Source: an uncultured Clostridia bacterium
GTDB taxonomy: Bacteria; Bacillota; Clostridia; Peptostreptococcales; Anaerovoracaceae
NCBI GenBank assembly: GCA_937915045.1
Contig: CALDNM010000231.1
Span: forward strand, 1-12,883
DNA: 12,883 nt
Direction of reading: 5' to 3'
Position numbers and translations under genes: made by a program. Below the pieces are notes generated by a model, which saw only the letters and a program-made list of their open reading frames with translations, ran no database searches and had not been told where the DNA came from. Every line of letters begins with the position of its first letter. Within the stretch, counting starts at the first letter, position 1. This document shows positions 6,678-12,883 of the stretch, piece by piece.

Positions 6678-7216
6678 CTATACTGGCGAGCCTTTTGTAC
6701 CTTTTCGATATCGAGAACCGAAAGCTGGAAGACGCGCTGGCTACGATCACAGGGATTTTTTATGTGGTATTCTTTTCATTCCACATGGTACTTGTCGATC
6801 AGTCGGGACCGGAGACACATTTGCTGGTGTGGATAGTCATATTCTCAGCATTCGGGACAGATATCTTCGCGTATTTCTCAGGGGTGGCGTTTGGAAAACA
6901 CAAACTATGCCCTAAGATCAGTCCGAAGAAAACTATAGAAGGATCGATCGGAGGAATACTTGGAGCGATCCTGCTATGCGGATTGTTTGGATGGATATTT
7001 GTCCGTCCGCTGTTCATACACTGTCTGATACTCGGAGCCATGGGCGGAGTCATCACGCAGTTCGGAGATCTCACCGCTTCAATATTCAAGAGACATATGG
7101 GAATAAAAGACTATGGAAAACTAATACCGGGACACGGCGGCATAATGGATAGATTCGACAGTATATTATTTGCCGCGCCTATGGTATATTACTATATAGT
7201 TTTTGTGATACTTTAA
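6653..7216 (+). CDS. cdsA: cdsA 3' fragment (catalytic half), possible internal start
   Basis: A 187-residue frame if begun at ATG 6653, which has GGAG (6642-6645) seven bases upstream and overlaps the first fragment by 25 bases. It holds the remaining helices, the K-x-S-P-K-K-T-I-E-G segment and the complete C-terminal CdsA signature with its metal-binding Asp residues (GD in QFGDL, D in MDRFD). Whether it is translated on its own or only exists because of a base error cannot be decided here. Confidence 0.55.
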   Translation: MVYVWFFLTILASLLYLFDIENRKLEDALATITGIFYVVFFSFHMVLVDQSGPETHLLVWIVIFSAFGTDIFAYFSGVAFGKHKLCPKISPKKTIEGSIGGILGAILLCGLFGWIFVRPLFIHCLILGAMGGVITQFGDLTASIFKRHMGIKDYGKLIPGHGGIMDRFDSILFAAPMVYYYIVFVIL

Positions 7217-7231
7217 GGTAAAGCGGTTAAT

Positions 7232-8383
7232 ATGAAAAAGATAGTGATACTCGGGAGCACTGGTTCCATAGGGACTCAGGCTCTCGATGTTATAAGAGAC
7301 AATCCGGATAAATTCAAAGCATCTGTTTTATCGTGCGCGAAAAGGATCACTGATCTTGAAAAACAGATCGATGAGTTCAGGCCGGAAGCAGTGTGCGTGG
7401 CGCGTGAAGAAGATGCTTCGATGCTCGCGGGGAAATATCCGAAGCTTGAAGTCATGACAGGAGACAGAGGACTCAGGGAAGCCGCGTCATCTCAGTGTGA
7501 TATCGTACTGAATGCGCTGATGGGCATACGCGGGCTTGCTCCGACATATGCCGCAGTGGACGCGAGAAATGAGGTCGCGCTCGCGAACAAAGAGACTTTA
7601 GTCGCCGGCGGAAGCATAATAATGAAAGCGGCAAAGGAAAAAGGCGTGCGGGTGCTGCCGGTAGACAGTGAGCACAGCGCCATATTCCAGTGTCTGCAGG
7701 GCGCGGGTGAAAACAGGATCAGAAGGATACTTCTGACGGCTTCAGGCGGTCCGTTCAAAGATATGCCGGCGGAGGAGCTGAAGAAAGTCACAGTGGCGCA
7801 GGCTCTCGCGCATCCAAACTGGTCGATGGGAAACAAGATCACTATCGATTCGGCGACGATGATGAACAAGGGGTTCGAAGTCATGGAAGCGAAGTGGCTT
7901 TTTGGAGTGGATATGGACCGTATCGAGATACTGGTACATACTCAGAGCATCGTGCACTCGATGGTCGAATACGAGGACGGCGCTGTGATCGCGCAGCTCG
8001 GGATGCCTGACATGCGTGTCCCTATACAGTACGCGCTGACATATCCGGAACGTATAGCGGACAGTTTCCCGAAGCTGGATTTTTTCACAGACGGCGCGAA
8101 ACTGACTTTTGAAAAACCGGACGTCGAAAAATTCAAGTGTCTGAGGCTTGCGCGCGAGGCGGCTGAAGAAGGCGGAGACAGTCCTGCCACGCTCAACGGC
8201 GCGAACGAAGTGCTGGTGCAGCTTTTTCTTGAGGGAAAGATAGGATTCACCGACATACAGGATACACTTGAAAGGGTCATGGATACGCATAAGAGCGAGA
8301 AAGGCCTTGACCTTGAAGGAATACTTGAAACAGACAAAAAAGCGCGAAGGAAGACATTATCGCTTTTTGGAATTGGAGAATAG
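7232..8383 (+). CDS. dxr: 1-deoxy-D-xylulose-5-phosphate reductoisomerase
   Basis: A 383-residue enzyme of the MEP isoprenoid pathway. It rearranges and reduces DXP to 2-C-methyl-D-erythritol 4-phosphate using NADPH and a divalent metal. Visible motifs: the N-terminal GSTGSIG NADPH loop, ALANKETLV, PVDSEHSAIFQ with metal ligands D145 and E147, ASGGPF, HPNWSMG over the active site, and MMNKGFEVMEA with N212, K213 and E216. Length is normal or slightly short; the segment between SAIFQ and SGGPF is more compact than in E. coli. The Shine-Dalgarno is weak (TAAGGT at 7214-7219, about 12 bases from the ATG, overlapping the cdsA stop), so reinitiation after cdsA may matter. It is directly followed by rseP. 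Confidence 0.98.
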   Translation: MKKIVILGSTGSIGTQALDVIRDNPDKFKASVLSCAKRITDLEKQIDEFRPEAVCVAREEDASMLAGKYPKLEVMTGDRGLREAASSQCDIVLNALMGIRGLAPTYAAVDARNEVALANKETLVAGGSIIMKAAKEKGVRVLPVDSEHSAIFQCLQGAGENRIRRILLTASGGPFKDMPAEELKKVTVAQALAHPNWSMGNKITIDSATMMNKGFEVMEAKWLFGVDMDRIEILVHTQSIVHSMVEYEDGAVIAQLGMPDMRVPIQYALTYPERIADSFPKLDFFTDGAKLTFEKPDVEKFKCLRLAREAAEEGGDSPATLNGANEVLVQLFLEGKIGFTDIQDTLERVMDTHKSEKGLDLEGILETDKKARRKTLSLFGIGE

Positions 8384-9406
8384 ATGAATTTAGCTGTTAC
8401 TATAATCATAGGGGTCATAATGTTCTGTCTGCTGATCCTGCTGCACGAATTCGGACACTTTGCCACAGCGAAACTCTGTGGAGTCAAGGTGAACGAGTTT
8501 TCGCTCGGCATGGGTCCGCTGCTGTTCCACAAGCAGAAGGGCGAGACTCAGTATTCGTTCCGCCTGCTTCCTATAGGAGGTTTCTGCGCGATGGAAGGCG
8601 AGGACGAAGACAGCGATGATGACAGAGCTTTCAATAAAAAATCACCGGGAAAGAAAGCGATCATTGTCTGCGCGGGAGCAGTCATGAACCTGCTGACGGC
8701 GATACTTCTCATGATAATAGTATGCTTTGTCATAGGCACAGCTTCGACAACAGTAGGACAGTTCGTCAGCGGAAGCAATTTCGAGGCGGCAGGGCTGCAG
8801 GTCGGAGATAAGATCGTCCAGATCAATGAAGCGAAAGTAAATGAGTGGAGCGATGTCAGCAAAGCTCTGAACAAGGTCGATAAAAAAAGCGTTGTAGCCG
8901 TTACAGCGGAAAGAAACGGTTCGGACGTTATCATAAAAGCGAAATTGATGGAAAAGGACGGTTCATATCTTATCGGCATACAGCCGAAGATGGTCAGGAA
9001 CCCGATAAAGTGCGTAGCCAATGGATTTGTCGCCACCTGGAACATGACCAAGAGCATGTATAAGGTCATAGGACAGCTATTCACCGGACAAGTGTCTACC
9101 AAAGACCTTTCCGGACCGGTGGGAATATTCTACATGGTAGGAGAATCGGCGAATCAGGGATTCATCTACGTGATATATCTCACCGCGCTCATAAGCCTGA
9201 ACCTGGCGATAGTGAACATGCTCCCGTTCCCGGCACTCGATGGAGGAAGACTTCTTTTGATAATAATCAGGCGCTGTACGGGGAAACTCATATCAGACAG
9301 TACGGAGAACAAGATCAACTTTGTCGGGATAATGCTGTTGTTCGGGTTGATGATATATGTGACATTCAACGACATATTGCGATTTGTCGTACCGGTTTTT
9401 AAATAA
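8384..9406 (+). CDS. rseP: RIP metalloprotease (site-2 protease)
   Basis: A 340-residue intramembrane zinc metalloprotease that cleaves membrane-embedded substrates such as anti-sigma factors or remnant signal peptides. The first helix carries H21-E22-x-x-H25 (HEFGH). A PDZ domain spans roughly residues 120-195 (GLQVGDKIVQING-like region), and the C-terminal helices contain NMLPFPALDGGR with the third zinc ligand D286. The start ATG touches the dxr stop TAG, with GGAG at 8375-8378 as ribosome site. It is placed between dxr and ispG, as in many Clostridia. The substrate is unknown. Confidence 0.96.
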   Translation: MNLAVTIIIGVIMFCLLILLHEFGHFATAKLCGVKVNEFSLGMGPLLFHKQKGETQYSFRLLPIGGFCAMEGEDEDSDDDRAFNKKSPGKKAIIVCAGAVMNLLTAILLMIIVCFVIGTASTTVGQFVSGSNFEAAGLQVGDKIVQINEAKVNEWSDVSKALNKVDKKSVVAVTAERNGSDVIIKAKLMEKDGSYLIGIQPKMVRNPIKCVANGFVATWNMTKSMYKVIGQLFTGQVSTKDLSGPVGIFYMVGESANQGFIYVIYLTALISLNLAIVNMLPFPALDGGRLLLIIIRRCTGKLISDSTENKINFVGIMLLFGLMIYVTFNDILRFVVPVFK

Positions 9407-9428
9407 TGGACAGAGAGGAAGATATAGG

Positions 9429-10499
9429 ATGAGCAGTAAAAAAAGCGTTGTCTGCGGTGGCGTCAGGATCGGAGGAGGCGCGCCGGTGTCGGTACAGTCA
9501 ATGGCGAACGCGGATCCGCGTGACGCAAAGGCAGTCATAAAACAGGTCAATAAACTTATGGGCCTCGGATGCGACATCATGCGTGTGGCTGTGCCCGATA
9601 TGAACGCGGCTATAGCATTTGGAGAGGTCAAGAAGGCTCTCCCTGATGTGCCGATCGTCGCGGATATACATTTTGATTACGAACTTGCCATAGCGTCGAT
9701 AGAATACGGCGCGGACGGTGTAAGGATAAATCCCGGGAACATCGGGAGCGAGAGCAGGATGCGCGCGGTCGTAGTCACTGCGCAGCAGTACGGTGTGCCG
9801 ATAAGGATCGGAGTCAATTCGGGATCACTTGAACAGGATATTCTCGAAACCAAAGGAGTGACAGCTGACGCGCTCGTAGAAAGCGCTATGAGAAACGTCA
9901 GGCTTGTCGAAGATATGGGCTTCGATGATATCATCGTTTCAGTAAAGTGCTCAGATGTGCAGATGACATTCGACGCTTATCGCAAGGTCGCGACGAAGAC
10001 GGATCATCCGCTTCATATAGGAGTGACTGAAGCTGGGACTTATGAAGACGCTCTTATGAAATCAGCAGTCGGGCTCGGCGGCCTTCTTATGTGCGGTATC
10101 GGCGATACGATGCGAGTATCGATCACAGGCGATCCGGCACAGGAGCCTGCGGCAGCGATAGAAATACTCGAAGCCGCCGGAGCGAGGAAGCGCGCGATCA
10201 ATGTCGTGTCGTGTCCGACGTGCGGCAGGACACAGGTCGATCTTGCGCAGATAGCTGACAACATCGAAAAGAAACTTAAGCCGATCGCGAAAAAGAGGGA
10301 AAAAGCGGGAGCTGATCCTGTCACAGTCGCAGTTATGGGCTGTGAAGTGAATGGCCCCGGTGAAGCGAGAGAGGCGGACATCGGTGTAGCGTGCGGCAGA
10401 GGCAAGGGCCTTATTTTTGCTCATGGAGAGCCTGTTAAAACAGTTTCCGAAGATGAGATCGCTGGGACGATCGTCAAGATGGTGTCGGAGATAAAATAA
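9429..10499 (+). CDS. ispG: (E)-4-hydroxy-3-methylbut-2-enyl-diphosphate synthase
   Basis: A 356-residue 4Fe-4S enzyme that converts MEcPP to HMBPP, the penultimate MEP-pathway step. Features in order: PVSVQSM near the N-terminus, CDIMRVAVP, VADIHFDY, VRINPGNIG, then the cluster ligands C262 and C265 (CPTCGRTQ), C305 in MGCEVNGPGE and E312 as the fourth ligand. This is the short bacterial form without the plant insert. The in-frame ATG at 9384 lies inside rseP and lacks a ribosome site; ATG 9429 has AGAGGAAG (9414-9421) seven bases upstream and begins at the usual family N-terminus. Its stop overlaps the polC start. Confidence 0.97.
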   Translation: MSSKKSVVCGGVRIGGGAPVSVQSMANADPRDAKAVIKQVNKLMGLGCDIMRVAVPDMNAAIAFGEVKKALPDVPIVADIHFDYELAIASIEYGADGVRINPGNIGSESRMRAVVVTAQQYGVPIRIGVNSGSLEQDILETKGVTADALVESAMRNVRLVEDMGFDDIIVSVKCSDVQMTFDAYRKVATKTDHPLHIGVTEAGTYEDALMKSAVGLGGLLMCGIGDTMRVSITGDPAQEPAAAIEILEAAGARKRAINVVSCPTCGRTQVDLAQIADNIEKKLKPIAKKREKAGADPVTVAVMGCEVNGPGEAREADIGVACGRGKGLIFAHGEPVKTVSEDEIAGTIVKMVSEIK

Positions 10500-12883
10500 T
10501 GGCAAAGATCCTGGACGGTTATCTTGAAAAAGGATATAGCTATAAAATCGAAAAAGCGTCACTTTCAAAGTCAGCTGTACTGACAGTGGAAGTGGGGCTC
10601 GATTTTGTTGTGCCTTTTGATGTACTGCCTAAGATGAAAGAGGAACTGCGCGGCAGCATAGAAGGCGTATCGGACGTGAAGATCATATTCCATTACGGAG
10701 ATATGGCTGAGAGCGAAAAGGATATAATCGATGAATATATACCGTATCTTAAAGTCCTTACAGAGAGGTCAGGCGGAGCTATGGCTCAGTCGCTTTCTGG
10801 TGAATATGAACTAAGGGACGGGGAACTCGTTATTTTTGTTGTAGGGAAGATAGCGGAGCAGGTCCTCAATGAAAACCTTTCCGCAAAGTTTTCAAAAATA
10901 TTGAACGAGAACTTCGGACTTAAAGTCAGAGTGTGCTTTGAGAACAGCGAAGAGAAACTGAAAAATACAAAAGAAGCAATAGAAAAGCATATGGCGGACG
11001 CGTCAGTTCCGGAAAACAGGCCATCAAGAAAAAGCGGAAAGAGCGGGCAGGCAAAACTGGGAAGCCATATCCTTGGAAGGGCTCCGAAAGGCGATATAGT
11101 CTCGATAGCTTCTCTAAGGCCGGACAGCGGCGTGGTAGTATGTGAGGGTGATGTCTTCAGTATAGACAGCAGGGCGATCAAGAATCAGCGTGTCATCGCG
11201 ACTGTGCTTTTTACAGACTACGAGACATCCATGGCGGCTAAGTTTTTCGTAAAAGAAGATAAATGGGAACTGATAAGCGACGCTCTGAAAGAAGGAGACA
11301 GGATAAGGGTCGGCGGAAACGCGGAGCTGGACAGCTATACTCATGAACTCGTTATAATGGCGAAGTCTATAGAGAAAATACAAAAAGAAACTCGGACAGA
11401 TGACGCGGAAGAAAAAAGAGTCGAGCTGCACTGCCATACGAAAATGAGCGCGATGGACGGACTAAACGATGTCGGACACATAGTCAGGCTGGCGAAGAGC
11501 TGGGGGCAGAAGGCTCTCGCGATAACGGACCACGGGGTCTGTCAGGCCCTGCCGGAAGCATATACAGAAGCTAAAGGGGATATCAAGATAATTCTCGGAG
11601 TGGAAGGATATCTCTATGATGACGAAGGATGCATCGAAGAAGACGGGACAATAAATTACAAAAAGAAAAACACGAACCACATAATCATTCTGGCGCGTAC
11701 TCAGGAGGGACTGAAAAATCTTTACAAGCTCGTGTCGGATTCACATCTGCATTACTTCTATAAAAAGCCGAGGATCCCGAGATCGGTACTTGATGAATAC
11801 CGGGAGGGACTTATACTCGGCTCGGCCTGCGAGGCGGGCGAACTTTATCGCGCGGTCGAGGAACACAGGACGGAAGAGGAGATCGAGAGGATCGCCGGGT
11901 ATTATGATTATCTTGAGATACAGCCTCTCTGCAATAATCAGTTCCTGATAAACAATGGCAGAGCGGAAGGTATCGAGGAGCTTCAGGACAACAACAGAAA
12001 GATAATCGAGATCGGACATAAACTCGGAAAGCCGGTCGTTGCGACGACGGACGCGCATTATGGCGCGCCGGAAGAAGCGCTTTACAGGAATATCCTTCTC
12101 TCGGGGCAGGGGTTCAAAGACGCGGGCAGCCAGGGACTCTATATGAGGACGACTGACGAGATGCTGGAGGAATTTTCTTATCTCGGAGATGAACTCGCGA
12201 AGGAAGTCGTCATAGACGCGCCGAACAAAGTGGCGGATATGATCGATGATGTGAGACCTGTTCCGGAGGAAAAGTACCCTCCGACGATACCTCATTCAGA
12301 CGAGATACTGCGTGATTCATGTGAAAAAAAGGCGAAGGAGATATATGGAGATCCGCTTCCGGACAGGATAGGGGAAAGGCTCGAGAAGGAACTGAGCGCG
12401 ATCATAGGAAACGGCTATTCAGTAATGTATGTGTCCGCGAAGATGCTCGTCGAGAAATCCAATTCGGACGGATATCTGGTAGGGTCGAGGGGCTCTGTCG
12501 GATCATCTTTTGCTGCCACTATGTCGGGGATAACGGAAGTGAATCCGCTCGCGCCGCATTACATATGCCCTAAGTGCAAAAAGCTCATCTGGGGAGACAG
12601 CGATAAGTATCAGACAGGTATCGATATGCCGGACATGGAATGCCCGGACTGCGGGACCAGGATGAGGCGTGACGGTTTCAATATACCGTTCGAGACATTC
12701 CTCGGATTCACCGGGAACAAGGAACCTGATATCGACCTCAATTTCGCGGGGGAGTATCAGGCTACGGCACATAGATACGTAGGCGAGATATTCGGAGATG
12801 AAAATGTTTTCAAGGCAGGCACCGTAGGTACGATAGCCTCCAAGACGGCGTACGGCTTCGTTATAAAGTATTATGAGGAAAAA
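10499..12883 (+). CDS. polC: DNA polymerase III PolC-type alpha subunit lacking the exonuclease insertion (5' part)
   Basis: An open frame of 795 codons running off the right edge. It encodes the Gram-positive replicative polymerase. Its ATG overlaps the ispG stop (TAATG), with GGAG at 10487-10490. Domains: N-terminal domain (about 1-180), OB fold (about 185-300), PHP domain (about 305-535), then polymerase palm. PHP ligand positions visible are H311, H313, D320, H345, E369, H394, C444, D518 and H520. The palm has GYLVGSRGSVGSS (658-670), a four-Cys zinc site C690/C693 and C715/C718, and the catalytic aspartates D744 and D746 in PDIDLNF. Normal PolC has a ~180-190 residue DnaQ-like exonuclease between the PHP segments around E369 and H394; here only 24 residues separate them, in frame, with no exonuclease motif. 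From memory, the catalytic aspartates of B. subtilis PolC are about D965/D967, some 220 residues further on. Confidence 0.95.
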   Translation, partial: MAKILDGYLEKGYSYKIEKASLSKSAVLTVEVGLDFVVPFDVLPKMKEELRGSIEGVSDVKIIFHYGDMAESEKDIIDEYIPYLKVLTERSGGAMAQSLSGEYELRDGELVIFVVGKIAEQVLNENLSAKFSKILNENFGLKVRVCFENSEEKLKNTKEAIEKHMADASVPENRPSRKSGKSGQAKLGSHILGRAPKGDIVSIASLRPDSGVVVCEGDVFSIDSRAIKNQRVIATVLFTDYETSMAAKFFVKEDKWELISDALKEGDRIRVGGNAELDSYTHELVIMAKSIEKIQKETRTDDAEEKRVELHCHTKMSAMDGLNDVGHIVRLAKSWGQKALAITDHGVCQALPEAYTEAKGDIKIILGVEGYLYDDEGCIEEDGTINYKKKNTNHIIILARTQEGLKNLYKLVSDSHLHYFYKKPRIPRSVLDEYREGLILGSACEAGELYRAVEEHRTEEEIERIAGYYDYLEIQPLCNNQFLINNGRAEGIEELQDNNRKIIEIGHKLGKPVVATTDAHYGAPEEALYRNILLSGQGFKDAGSQGLYMRTTDEMLEEFSYLGDELAKEVVIDAPNKVADMIDDVRPVPEEKYPPTIPHSDEILRDSCEKKAKEIYGDPLPDRIGERLEKELSAIIGNGYSVMYVSAKMLVEKSNSDGYLVGSRGSVGSSFAATMSGITEVNPLAPHYICPKCKKLIWGDSDKYQTGIDMPDMECPDCGTRMRRDGFNIPFETFLGFTGNKEPDIDLNFAGEYQATAHRYVGEIFGDENVFKAGTVGTIASKTAYGFVIKYYEEK

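Larger units (their letters stand above)
6432..7216 (+). pseudogene. cdsA: Phosphatidate cytidylyltransferase (CDP-diglyceride synthase), split by apparent -1 frameshift
   Basis: Together the two halves make a ~261-residue CdsA, the usual size. The enzyme forms CDP-diacylglycerol from CTP and phosphatidate in the membrane and is normally essential. The first frame starts at ATG 6432 (GGAGG at 6417-6421) and stops at TGA 6675-6677; the second frame continues to 7216. Restoring one T to the five-T run at 6668-6672 would give an uninterrupted ...MSGFFLTIL..., which reads naturally as a membrane helix. The second half carries the full CdsA signature at 7079-7159 (SIFKR, KDYG, PGHGG, DRFD). Explanations are a sequencing or assembly error at the homopolymer, a real mutation, recoding, or a gene split into two polypeptides. 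The flanking operon is intact, so an error or a functional split seems likelier than decay. Confidence 0.88.

Noticed and set aside
7942..8532. 196-codon - strand frame over dxr and rseP
   Set aside because: Serine-rich antisense shadow of conserved coding sequence.
9384..9428. Longer ispG beginning at ATG 9384
   Set aside because: This start lies within rseP with no ribosome site; the family N-terminus fits ATG 9429.
11741..12295. 184-codon - strand frame inside polC
   Set aside because: Arg-rich antisense frame; the + strand here is unmistakable PolC PHP sequence.

Overview
This window is a piece of a low-to-mid GC Gram-positive chromosome, most likely from an anaerobic member of the Clostridia. 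The main reason is the right-hand two thirds, which carry the order pyrH-frr-uppS-cdsA-dxr-rseP-ispG-polC on the + strand. That order, together with a PolC-type replicase, is characteristic of Firmicutes and especially Clostridia. I cannot name a genus from sequence alone.

Left part (1-4213), accessory or envelope-linked genes: the 3' end of a sodium-dependent (NSS/SNF-family) transporter with a clear intrinsic terminator; a membrane-anchored metallophosphoesterase; a secreted protein with three roughly 100-residue Ig-like repeats followed by a C39-like cysteine peptidase domain, with its own good promoter; a shared, probably bidirectional terminator; and, on the - strand, a zinc-ribbon protein with one membrane helix and a low-complexity acidic/serine tail.

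Right part (4419 to the end), housekeeping operon: an extended -10 promoter drives pyrH (UMP kinase) and frr (ribosome recycling). It continues into uppS (undecaprenyl-PP synthase), cdsA (CDP-diglyceride synthase), dxr and ispG (two MEP-pathway enzymes that supply the isoprenoid precursors used by UppS), rseP (site-2 protease), and polC (replicative DNA polymerase, running off the right edge). Genes abut or overlap from uppS to polC and I see no internal terminator, so one long transcript is likely. The longest stretch without a gene is 4214-4418 (205 bases), which holds the two divergent promoters and the pyrH leader.

Two points stand out. (1) PolC has no DnaQ-like 3'-5' exonuclease insertion: its PHP domain is continuous, and all the expected PHP metal-ligand positions look intact. 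This suggests proofreading by the PHP domain or by a separate exonuclease. (2) cdsA, normally essential, is split by an apparent -1 frameshift at or near a run of five T, with a plausible internal Shine-Dalgarno/ATG for the 3' half. I see no mobile element, CRISPR array, tRNA or rRNA.
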